This document shows positions 1-9,420 of a stretch of DNA of 64,000 bases, piece after piece. How positions within the stretch are numbered: position 1 is the first letter of the stretch; each line of letters opens with the position of its first letter. Both the position numbers and the translations under genes were made by a program. The stretch is from positions 235,264,023 through 235,328,022 of the forward strand of contig OY992536.1 of assembly GCA_963921195.1 (NCBI GenBank), in the 5' to 3' direction. Source of the stretch: Pegoplata infirma (taxonomy: Eukaryota > Arthropoda > Insecta > Diptera > Anthomyiidae). The notes below the pieces were generated by a model. That model did no database searches, was not told the origin of the DNA, and saw only the letters and a program-made list of their open reading frames with translations.

Positions 1-499
1 TTTTGTTATATTTGTATAGGTTTAGGCTTTTAAGGTAAATAAAAAAACTTGTTAATTTGCAACAATTCGTTAAAAAAAATTAAAAATTAGTTTTTTGACC
101 AACAAATACATTTTTTTGATCAAAAAATGAATTTTTACAATATATTTGTCTATCGCGCGTAAACTATTAAACTGATGGGAAAGTAACGTGTGTAAAGTTT
201 GTTGCAAATTTGATTAACTTTAATTTGGTTTTTATCACGAGAAGATCGTAGGTACATTACTCAAGATATAGGGAAAACAGTGAAAATAACTCCAAAAAAC
301 AGTAAACATTTTTTTAGAAATATTTTTTTCGATAAAATTTTTAAGTTTAGCGGTCACAAAAAATATGTAGACGCAGTTAGTTCGTATTTTCGTTGTAAAC
401 TAGAGTTTTCGTTTAAAACCATTATTTGTTAATTTAATAAAATCTAGCACTTTTTTTTTTGGTCTGTAGAGCATTTTTTTTTGCCATTTAGCATTTTTT
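1..499. other. AT-rich non-coding sequence
   Basis: A+T-rich sequence with poly-A and poly-T runs. I see no open frame of useful length, no RNA gene and no clear repeat partner elsewhere in the window. Confidence 0.5.
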
Positions 500-620
500 C
501 AAAATTCTCCTATGGCAACACTGCTTATATAATCAAATTGAGGTGGCGTACTGCATCATTTTTTAAATTAGGCACCAGCATAAAAACATTATCATGGTCT
601 AAAAACGTTTAATGTACTTA
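500..620 (+). repeat. Dispersed repeat, copy 1 (partner near 61.13 kb)
   Basis: The stretch with TTGAGGTGGCGTACTGCA, then a TTAGGCACCAGCATAAAAAC block and ATTATCATG, recurs in the same orientation at about 61128-61205 with a few substitutions and small indels. It is a dispersed repeat of unknown class; the ends cannot be set from two decayed copies. Confidence 0.7.
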
Positions 621-639
621 AAAAACAGCATAAAAGGGA

Positions 640-1490
640 AATATTATTACCAGGGACAGGATCTTCATGCACTAAAAAACTATGTTCTAGGCGCCTAAAA
701 TATGCACTAAAAACTCTTGAAATATGCACTAAAAATCTTAAAATATGCAATAAAAATTATAAATATCTACTTGTTTTTTTGCTTTTATTAAAAAAAAACA
801 TAAAATTCGAATTCAGTCTGGCATTGTAAGCTCAGATATACATATAAGTTAACACTCTGTAGTAAATACACCTAATAATAATGACAACAACAACTAACAC
901 CCAGAAAATAAACCATTTAGCTGATACAATTGCAAACACTTTTACAACAACACAACTAAAACATTTAAACCTAGGTTAATGCACTTCCGTTCTTTTTATT
1001 AAAGCTAATAAGCAAATCAAACACTTTTAATAAATTATAATAAGCAAAAATTATAACTAAAAAAACAATTTAGTAAATATTAAAATTAAGCTAAGTTTAC
1101 AAAAATACACTTCCGTTATTTTGTAAGTAGAATAAGAATTATTGTATAAAAAGAAAATAAAAATAAAGAACAGTTAGTTCATTTACAACCAGCAACCTAA
1201 AGTGTTAATAACTTATATACAGGTGTATAAAATGTTATCAAAAAAATAAAAATGATCTTAAAAAAATTTAACAATTGCTTTGATACAAAAATAAAAAAAA
1301 GTCATAAAAAAAATTTTAAATCGCTAAACATACTAAAAAATACCTAAAAATATGCATTTATTGCGAAATAATAGCAAAATATGCAAAAATATGCATTTAA
1401 AGCAAAGTATGCACTAACGAATCGATGCCATTTTAAAGCAAATTCTTTGATTTGCAAAGATATTTTGTTTGCATGGAAGTCCTCTCCTTG
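640..1490 (-). repeat. Dispersed repeat with GCATATTTT mini-repeats, inverted copy
   Basis: Read on the minus strand, 1490 to about 1330 gives AAGGAGAGGACTTCCATGCA, then AATATCTTTGCAAATCAAAG and AATTTGCTTT, followed by TGCATATTTT-type words. The same order is on the plus strand at 56408-56560. Further TGCACTAAAAAT words at 690-760 match the mini-repeat at 56990-57125 in reverse complement. The two loci are therefore inverted copies of one family with an internal degenerate repeat of about 22 bp. Its class is not recognised. Confidence 0.75.
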
Positions 1491-2882
1491 ATTATTACAT
1501 ATTTAAATTATTCTTAATTTTTCGTGTAAGCGAATTTATGATCTTTCCGTGGCCCCTTGAGGTTGGCGGCCCTGGGCACGTGCATAGTGTGCCCTAATGG
1601 TTTAAACGGTATTGTTGACAGAGCTTATATTTTTGATAGAACTATTATTTTCAGTGTACATTTATACTCCTGGAAAGCTTTTATTAAACTAGAAACCAAA
1701 TTCACCTCTAGCAGGAGAAACTCACCTTTTAGCTGGAGAAAAAAAATATCCCTGCCAAAAATATACCAAGCAGCTGATATAGAAAATTTCACGAATATAA
1801 ATACATTTTCCAAATAATATGAAAATGAATCACTTTCCAAAATGAATTAAACACTCACAACAATACCACCACACAATTTCCACAAACTTGGAAAGCTCCA
1901 AACTGAGAGATAGCGAGAGAGTAAATAAGAGATTTTAAATAAATATACCAAAGCTCCGCCTTAAAGCTAAGTTAATGGAAATTATTTTTTATATATTTCA
2001 TTTCCATAATATATATAAAAATGTGTGGGTTACTTAAATGTCAATGTATGAGTAAAGGCCACTCCTACGCAGCCATATTGTGAGATAAAAAGCAAATGGT
2101 TGCAAAATTCACACAAAGGACATTCAGCTGAATTGGTCACAGAGGAATGGCTGGAATATGAAATTTGGTATTTGGGTTAAGTTGCTGACAAAATGGTAGC
2201 GACAAGAAAATAAATGAAAAAGCACTGTATTTTTTTTTTTGTTTTTGGCTCCTTTAATGTTTAGTGTTGTAATATTTTTTTTTTGTAATGAATTTCATTT
2301 AAACTTTCAGTGAAATAAAATGTTTGGTTTAAACACGCACACTTACATTGACTTACTTATTCATTCACACATACATGTTGTATGTATGTATATATAAAAA
2401 AAAAAAAACGTTTAAGTAAGGTCATCGAAATGTCAAAAGTTGCAAGTTTCAATTTGACTTTTATTTACATATAAATTTTCTAAATTCTATTTTGCCTGCT
2501 TTATTTTTTTAATTTATACGACCACTTGATTGTGGTAAGTAGGCCTGTCAACATTGAATTATTAAGATTAAAAGAGTTTCTAATACAATTAACACCATTT
2601 TTTCAATCATACGTAAATCTAACAAAATAATATAAAATTCAATAGAATTTAAGAGAACTTTTTAAAAGAAATTTATCATTGAATACGTTTAATTTATTTT
2701 CAGAAATTCTGGTCTTGTCATAAATTTTATTTATTTCATTCATTTTTTTTAAACGGTTTCCATTTTGTTTCTTTATAAAAATACTCTTTTATGCTTATTT
2801 TGGTCTACCTTTTTCACTCAAAAAAAGAAACCAGTAAGAATCGTTAAGGAAAATTTTCAATTCTTAAAATCAAAATACATAT
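1491..2882. other. Mostly unique non-coding sequence with a GC-rich relic near 1550-1615
   Basis: Around 1550-1615 a GC-richer patch contains GGCGGCCCTGGGCACGTGCA and TAGTGTGCCCTAATGG. Short patches of this kind are common at the ends of insect DNA transposons, but no partner end is visible. An 86-codon open frame over it has no recognisable motif and overlaps a frame on the other strand, so I treat it as chance. The rest, to 2882, is AT-rich with no convincing repeat or gene. Confidence 0.4.
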
Positions 2883-4022
2883 GGGGCATTCCATGTGAAA
2901 TCGGACACTTTGAAAAACTTTTTTTTTAGATTTTCCCAATTTGTTTACAGTTTTTAGTACCCTTCGAAAACTCCTTCGTGGTAAATTTTCAGATTTTTTT
3001 GATGACCCGTTCAAAAGATATCGAATTTTTAAAAATTGGTAGTTTGTTCCTTTACTCAAACTTCTTTTAATCATAACTTCTTCAATAATGGTCCAAATAC
3101 TTAGGGAGTGGAGATAGGGCGTAGGTATGTTTTGAAAAAATGTTGTAGGGTAAAAATAAATGGGGGTCGGTCTCACTAATGACCCCTCTCGGACGCACCA
3201 TTGGACCGGTAGAAGCTGATTAAATAAAACAAATTTACAAAAAATAAAAAAAATTGTATGGGGACCGCCTTAACAGTTAAAGATAGAGGGTAGGTGTGTT
3301 CAGAAAAAATGTTTGGAATAAAAAAATATTGTGGGTCGTTCATACATTTTGTTGCTCTAAGGGCACTATTAGGGCAGTTAGAGCGGTTGGAACAAATTTT
3401 AAAAAATGTCGTTTTGTGTGGGAGCCCCCTTAGAAATTGGAGATAGGGTATTAGTTTGTTCCAAAGAAATGTTAAGACGTAAAAATTAATGGGGGTCGGT
3501 CTTATAAAGGACCCCTCTATGACGCACCATTGGAGCAGTAGAAATGATTTTAAGATTGGAAAATTACAATAAAATTTTTTCAAAAAATTTTAAAAAATAA
3601 TAATAATCGTTATCCCACGATCTTCCTGGGCAAAAAATTTGTAGAATTGATAGAAGTTTTACACAAAAAAATTTCAAAAAATCGAAGAGTACAAACATTT
3701 TCAAAAATGAGATTTAAATTTTAAAACTTAAAAATCGCATACTAGAGCGCTTTTAAGAATTTTTTTGGATTTTTTTTTAGAAAGTACGTAAAAAAACAAA
3801 AATTTTGAAAAAAAAAAAGTTATGATTAAAAGAAGTTTGAGTAAAGGAACAAACTACCAATTTTTAAAAATTCGATATCTTTTGAACGGGTCATCAAAAA
3901 AATCTGAAAATTTACCACGAAGGAGTTTTCGAAGGGTACTAAAAACTGTAAACAAATTGGGAAAATCTAAAAAAAAAGTTTTTCAAAGTGTCCGATTTCA
4001 CATGGAATGGGGGGGGGGGGGG
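2883..4022. mobile_element. Foldback (long inverted repeat) element, ~1.1 kb
   Basis: The left arm, 2883-3075, is almost an exact reverse complement of the right arm, 3815-4008. Both carry ATTCCATGTGAAATCGGACA at the outer end and CTCAAACTTCTTTTAATCAT at the inner end. Short open frames in the arms translate to the same peptide on opposite strands, simply because the arms are complementary. The right end runs into a 14-base G homopolymer (4009-4022). I found no target-site duplication. The outer motif resembles ends at 9.29, 23.31, 29.31 and 55.45 kb. No transposase is present, so the element is non-autonomous. Confidence 0.85.
3077..3546. repeat. Three diverged ~150-bp tandem units inside the foldback
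   Basis: Blocks beginning near 3105, 3275 and 3435 each contain a GGAGATAGGG-like word, a GTNNGTTTGTTC-like stretch, a GGGGGTCGGTCT-like word and a GACCCCTCT or GCACCATTGGA-like stretch. The first and third are closest to each other; the middle one is more diverged. They occupy the spacer between the inverted arms. Confidence 0.7.
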
Positions 4023-4189
4023 AAACATTTTTTTTTAAACTCAAAAACCCTTTTTTTTGAAGGGAACCTCAGTTTGGATTTGAATCATTAGTTAAGGTTT
4101 ATAGTGTTTACCTCTTGTTTATTTTGATTTTGCTTTAGAAACATTTACAGATTTTAAAAACTAATTCATATAAAAAAGGTTTAAAAACT

Positions 4190-4562
4190 TAAAATTTGGA
4201 AACTGTCTCCTTAAGAAATTTTCAGGTCCTTTTTATGATTGCAAAAGACCCAGATTCTGAATTATTTTTCCAATAGAAAATATGTCAGATTTCAAAAAAA
4301 GTTTACTGATTTTGAATTTTTAGATTCTGATACACTTTCATATAGAAAATTCACAGATACTTTTGCAATTTTCCCATCAAAAAATTTATATTTTCAGAAA
4401 AATTATTCGTACAGATTTTTTTCTCAGATTTGGTAAGTTTTTCTATATAGAAAATTGCTTAGAATTCGAAATTTTATTTCAATTCTGTTTTTCTGCAGAA
4501 AAAGTCTAAGATTCCGAAACGTTTTTTCTACATTAAAATTTTCAGGTTTTAAAACACAATTC
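4190..4562. repeat. Degenerate short tandem array (CTGAGACATTTTTCTATAGA type), left part
   Basis: The words GATTCTGA, ACATTTTTCTATAGAAAA and CAGATTT recur every ~35-40 bp. The array resumes at 5761-6230 on the far side of the hAT element, so it is the host sequence into which that element jumped. Related arrays lie at 24897-25560 and, briefly, at 45595-45670. A 65-codon open frame here is low-complexity and not a gene. Confidence 0.75.
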
Positions 4563-4569
4563 TTTAGAA

Positions 4570-5752
4570 CAATGGTTCTCAAACGGTGGGTCGCAACCCC
4601 CTAGCGGGCCGCGGAAGGATTTCAGGGGGTCCCGAAGAATTTTGTTAAAACCTTAAATTTTCGTAAATTAAATACACATTTTTTATTGTTGTGTTATAAA
4701 AATATACAAATATTTTAATAAAGAAATATAATTTTTCTATCACTTAAGGTCCCTCCGAAATCATTGTGCAGTTGTTAATTTCCCGGAATGGTCAACACTG
4801 ATTTGTGAAGTTTTTTGGCTGAGTCTGGGATATGACAGTTCGTTTTCTATTAACTTTTTGATGCTGATTCCGAATCTGGGTTCCAAATTTTTCTAGTACG
4901 TTAAGTTATTGATAAAATTAAAGGCAAAGTTCACAAAAACGTATTCTTATGCATTTTTAAGAGCTCTGTAAAATTCCCTGTGCAGTTGTTAATTTCCCGG
5001 AATGGCCAACTATGATTTGTGAAGTTTTTGGCTGAGTCTGGAATCTGACAATTCGTTTTCTATTAACTTTTCGATGTTGATTCCGAATCTGGGTTCCAAA
5101 TTTTTCTAGTACATAAGGTTTTTGAGAAAATTAAAGGCAAAGTTCACAAAAACGTATTCTTGTGCATTTTTAAGAGCTTTGTTTTTAAAATTTTGGGATG
5201 CGTCTGGAATCTGACCACTTTTTTCGATTTAATTTTTAATGCTGATTCCGAATCTGGATCCGAATAACGGATCAAAATTCGTGATCGAAAAAATTTCGAT
5301 CAATACCAAACATTGGTACATAATTTTGAAAAAAGAACAATCATTACTTCAAATTGGACTTTAAATGCTTTCTTGGTAAACATTTCTTCATTTTTGATCA
5401 GGTTAAACTGGTATTTTTCTTTTATTTTCGGAAATAAAAAATGGATGAAGTTTTGATATAAAATGCCAAGGTTCGGGACCTGGTTTCCAAATTTTTATAG
5501 AAATTGAGGTCAAAGTTCACAAAAATTGTGCTTTGTTTTTTTTTTTAGATGTTTTTTACGTAAAATTTTTGGTATGCGTCTGGGATCTGACCACACGGTT
5601 TGGATTAATCTTTCAATGCTGTCTCTGAATGTGGATTCCAAATTTTTCTATTACTTTAGGCTTACGAAAAAACTGAGGGCAAAGTTCCCGTTAATAATTT
5701 ATTTATTTTTTTATGTTGGGGGTCGCAAAGCAAAAGTTATTGAGAAGCTCTG
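4570..5752 (+). mobile_element. Non-autonomous hAT-superfamily transposon with 8-bp target duplication
   Basis: The left end reads CAATGGTTCTCAAACGG. The right end, in reverse complement, reads CAGAGCTTCTCAATAAC. Both are close to the CAGNGGTTCTCAA ends of arthropod hAT elements, and both are followed by a GGGTCGCAA/GCGACCCCC block. The 8 bases CTTTAGAA flank the element directly on both sides (4562-4569 and 5753-5760). An 8-bp duplication is the hAT hallmark. The 1183-bp interior has no transposase frame and is filled by diverged tandem units, so it must be mobilised in trans. Host sequence on both sides is the same short-period array. Confidence 0.9.
4745..5700. repeat. Internal ~214-bp tandem units of the hAT element
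   Basis: TGCAGTTGTTAATTTCCCGG occurs at 4767 and 4981, giving a 214-bp period. Both units go on through GATTCCGAATCTGGGTTCC and AAGGCAAAGTTCACAAAAAC. Two more diverged, partial units follow (about 5180-5285 and 5470-5700), recognisable by GGGATCTGACCAC-like and GATTCCAAATTTTTCTA-like words. Confidence 0.8.
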
Positions 5753-5760
5753 CTTTAGAA

Positions 5761-6230
5761 AGTGGCTGATATTAGAGAAATTGTAGACTATAATGCTTTT
5801 AAAATTTTTCGCGACAATTTCCTAGATACTGAGACATTTTTCTATAGAAAAAGTATTGTTTTCTGAGACACTTTTCCTTAGAAAAAGTCTAAGATTCTGA
5901 AACATTTTCTAAGACATATTTCCAATCGAAAATTCTGAGAATCTAATAAATGTTTTCTACAAAAAAGTCTAAGATTCTGAGACATTTTCCTATAGAAATG
6001 TGTCAGATTCTGAGTCTCAGACATTTTCCTACAGAAAAAGTCTTAGATTTTGAAACATTTTTTAAGTAGAAAAATTTTCACAATCTAAGAAATTTTCTCA
6101 GATTCCTGAATACTTTTCCCTAAGGTCTTAGTAGTCTAGGCATTTTTTCTATAAAAAAAGTCCCAGACTCTAAAACATTTTTTTTCTAAATAAAAACTGA
6201 GAAATTCCGAGATATTTGTCCTGAAATTTT
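5761..6230. repeat. Degenerate short tandem array, right part
   Basis: Continuation of the array at 4190-4562. About ten units contain variants of CTGAGACATTTTCCTATAGA and AAAAAGTCTAAGATTCTGA. The core TTTTTCTATAGAAAAA is self-complementary. Confidence 0.75.
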
Positions 6231-6234
6231 TTTC

Positions 6235-7097
6235 TACACTCAAAAAAAAAACTGTAATGTTAGCAAAAAAAGCTTGTAAACATACAAGAAAATTTCCTGA
6301 TTTTTAACCCACAATTTTTTTGGTATAATTAGCAAAAATGTTTTGCCAAAAATTAGTTAACTGAAATTTTTTTTATTTCCACTTAGTTCATACACACTTA
6401 AGGACCCCATTGGGTTCGAACCCGATAGGTCCCAGACCCTGATGGGGGTAGACCTTGTTAGGTTCCTTAAAAATCGTCATAGTTTTTGATCCAAAATTTG
6501 TGTCCGTTTCGCACTACCTTGCTTAGTTTTTGAGATACGTGATTTAAGGGGACCACCGGACTTTTGAGAATTACAAAACTCGATAACTTTAAAAATATTA
6601 CTCGGAGAGCTTTTGATTATTTTGCGGTCTTGTTCTACGTGTTGAGAGCTACAAAAATGCTTTTTGTTGTGTCGGCAATATTTATCGAGATATGAGCATT
6701 TTAAAATTTTCGGGAATGCTAACTTTTTTGGATCAAAAGTTAGGACCATTAGGGCCACACAGGACCGGCGAGCCCGAGAACCAAAAATGACCTCCATTTG
6801 CTCTATCTGGCTTAGTTTCCGAGATAGCGCCATTTTAAGTTTTCCTAAAAAAAAAAAACTTACAATTTATTTTTGCTAATATTAGCAAAAAAGCTTGTAA
6901 AAATTTGGTCAACTCAATTTTAAATTTAGCAAAAAAAATTAGTTCAAATTTTGTTTAAAATTGCTAATGCGCTAAATGAAGTTTACAAAATATTTTTGCT
7001 AACATGCTAATCTCAACTAAAAATTTGCTAAAGGTTAGCTTACTAGCATTAGCAAAAAAAAATTAGTATTAAAAAAATATGTATTATTTTGAGTGTA
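6235..7097 (+). mobile_element. MITE with TACACTCAAAAAA ends (copy 1; left arm of palindrome)
   Basis: The element begins TACACTCAAAAAAAAAACTG and ends TATTTTGAGTGTA. Its subterminal parts are rich in TTAGCAAAAAA/TTTTTGCTAA words in opposite orientation. A central block holds GGACCCCATTGGGTTCGAAC and TTTTTGATCCAAAATTTGTG. It matches 8119-8994 (opposite orientation), 46285-47178 (solo copy) and 62511-62852 (truncated). TA at each end fits the TA target of Tc1/mariner-type MITEs. No transposase. Divergence between copies looks like roughly a tenth of positions, so it is not recent. Confidence 0.85.
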
Positions 7098-7139
7098 TAA
7101 CTCCTGAACGGGTAAAGATTTTTTAAAAATTTTAATTTT

Positions 7140-7310
7140 GTATTTTTAGGAATATTCAACATGAAAAATGAAGGTTTTTATTTCAAACGTACCACGAAAA
7201 AAATCTTTGTTGAATCAAAGTCAAACTTTGGGAGCTTAATGCCCTATATGGAAGTAACAAGTCGTGGAACAAAAGTTTCCGGAGCGAGATAGGCGTGGTC
7301 AAACTTATAA
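7140..7310. repeat. Inner arm of the 2.8-kb palindrome (left)
   Basis: Reads TTTCAAACGTACCACGA, then a TCAAAGTCAAACTTTGGGAG stretch and GATAGGCGTGGTCAAAC. The complement is at 7945-8112. A weak echo (TTTGACCATGCCTAC) lies at 25780-25810. With the flanking MITE copies, this makes an inverted repeat with arms of about 1.07 kb. Confidence 0.8.
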
Positions 7311-7944
7311 GGAAGGGCACCATCGATTGTCCTGAAACTTTAACATAGGAAAGAGGGGAGCAAAATAAGAGTAACAATTTGTTTTTGGAAAAAATTCAGA
7401 ACTATGTCTGAAGTTTTCAAAAGAAAAAAAAAATCGATGTAGCAAAAAAAACGCCATTTTATTTTTTTTTTTAAATTTTAAATTAAAGTTCAAAAAGTTT
7501 TGACGAATACCGAAAGAGGCCGAAACGCCATTATTCGGCCAAAGTCGAGACCGAAACCGAATATTCGGTTGGACTCTACAAATCAGCTCTAAATCAATTA
7601 TCTTAACAGAATTAAACAAGTTGTTGGTAAGTGCAAAAATAACTGTATCGTGGCGTATGAGTGATATGGAAAATAAAATTGGACATTCAAAATTTAAAGC
7701 CAATTTTCTCGAAAGCCAAAAATAACTGCTCTCTGAAAATTTGATATGATGTAGAGAATAAAATAAACTTTAATTTAAAGTCTTTTTTTTTTAATTAAAA
7801 ATTACATTTTTTCCAAAAATAAATAATGCCAATCGATAGCTCATGCAAAATACTGAAAAATAGTTGTGTTTCGAAAATTTCAGAATCGTTGAGTTACTGT
7901 AGAAAAAATTATATATAAAGAGACAAAAATTGGTCAATTTTACC
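7311..7944. other. Palindrome loop
   Basis: About 630 bp of single-copy sequence between the arms. A 132-codon frame on the minus strand spans 7305-7703, but it has no motif I recognise and much of it is Phe/Leu/Lys from T-rich DNA. I do not call it a gene. Confidence 0.5.
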
Positions 7945-8112
7945 ATGATTGACCACGCCTATCTTGCCTATTTTTCAGAAAAACGAAAACTTTTGTTCCA
8001 CGATTCGTTACTTTTATATAGAGCAATAAGCTTCCAAAGTTTGACTTTGATCCAACAACATTTTTTTTCCTGGCACGTTTGAAACATAAACCATCATATA
8101 TGCTTTGCAGAA
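7945..8112. repeat. Inner arm of the 2.8-kb palindrome (right)
   Basis: Reverse complement of 7140-7310, with GACCACGCCTATCTTGCC, AACTTTTGTTCCACGA and CAAAGTTTGACTTTGATC in that order. Confidence 0.8.
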
Positions 8113-8118
8113 TGCTTG

Positions 8119-8994
8119 TACACTCAAAAAAATACGTTAGTAGATTTACTAATTTTTTTTTTGCTAACGCTAGTTAGCTAACTTTTAGCAAATTTTTAGT
8201 TGAGATTAGCATGTTAGCAAAAAATTCTTGTAAACTTCATTTAGCACATTAGCAATTTTAAACAAACTTTGAACTAATTTCTTTTGCTAATTTTGAAATT
8301 GAGTTGACAACATTTTTACAAGATTTTTTGTTAATATTAGCAAAATAAATGGTAAATTTTTTTTTATTTTCAGAAAACTTAAAATGGCGCTATCTCTGAA
8401 ACTAAGCCAGATAGAGCAAAATGGAGGCCATTTTTGGTTCTCGAGCTCTCCATAGTATCGCCGGCCCTCTACACATGTGTGGACCCTAATGGGCCCTAAC
8501 TTTGGATCCAAAAAAGTTAGCATTCCCGAAAATTTTAAAATGCTCATATCTCGGTAAATATTGCCGACACAACAAAAAGTCCAAAACCATTTTTGTAGCT
8601 CTCAACACGTAGAACAAGACCGCAAAAAGCTCACCGAGTAATATTTTTGAAGTTATCGAGTTTTTTATTTCTAAAGACCTCAGTGGTCCCCTATAATCAC
8701 GTATCTCAAAAACTAAGCAAGGTAGAGCGAAACGGACACAAATTTTGGATCAAAAACTATGACGATTTTTAGGAACCCAACTAGGTCTAGGCCCATCGGG
8801 GTCTGGACCTATCGGGTACAATGGGGTCCTCAGATGTGTATGAACTAAGTTCAAAAAAAAAAATTAGTTAACTAATTATTGGCAAAACATTTTTGCTAAA
8901 TTTAGCAAAAAAATTGTGGGTTCGAAATCAGCAAATTTTCGTGTAGGTTTACAAGCTTTTTTTGCTAACATTACAGTTTTTTTTTTTGAGTGTA
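8119..8994 (-). mobile_element. MITE with TACACTCAAAAAA ends (copy 2; right arm of palindrome)
   Basis: Opposite-orientation copy of 6235-7097. It runs from TACACTCAAAAAAATACG to TTTTTTTGAGTGTA, with the GGGTACAATGGGGTCC block near its right side. It forms the outer right arm of the palindrome spanning 6235-8994. Confidence 0.85.
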
Positions 8995-9420
8995 CGATTC
9001 ATATTTGATTTGTAAGATTTTTTTTTAATGTTTTTTTGTTTGGACCATTTTTTACTACACTAAAAAGAAGAATTAACTTAAACTTTGGAAAAATTGTCCA
9101 ACATTTTTTAAGATATCGATATTTTTTATTGGTCAAAATTAATTGAAAATTTTATTTTTGAAAAATTGATTACTCAACACCATCTTGGAATAAAAGGCTG
9201 AAAATTTGTGTGCAAGTTGCATTTAATACGTTCTAAAACATATCCAAAAATTAAATAAATTAAAAGGTGAAGGATCCAAAAGTGTGCGAATTGGCATGAA
9301 ATTTTCCACATACTTATATGATAGTCTGTAAAACTGTCTTTATATGCGAAGGTATCTTTGAATTTAATGGAGATGGTTTGTTAAACATTTCGTTTAAAAT
9401 TTAGAGCTGTATTATATTGT
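8995..9420. repeat. Decayed repeat shared with 55320-55475
   Basis: 9150-9320 contains GATTACTCAACACC, TGTGTGCAAGTTGCATTTAA and GTGTGCGAATTGGCATGAAA. 55320-55475 carries diverged forms in the same order (GATTACGCAAAACC, GTTTGCAAGTTGCGTTAAA, TTTGTGATTTGGTATGAAA). The last motif is the GGCATGGAAT-type end also found on the foldback elements. Confidence 0.65.

Noticed and set aside
2844..4091. Two short frames on opposite strands encoding the same basic peptide (MIKRSLSKGTNYQF...)
   Set aside because: The identity follows from the complementary arms of the foldback element; it is not evidence of a conserved protein.
6477..6833. 118-codon minus-strand frame
   Set aside because: Contained within the MITE at 6235-7097 and broken in its other copies.
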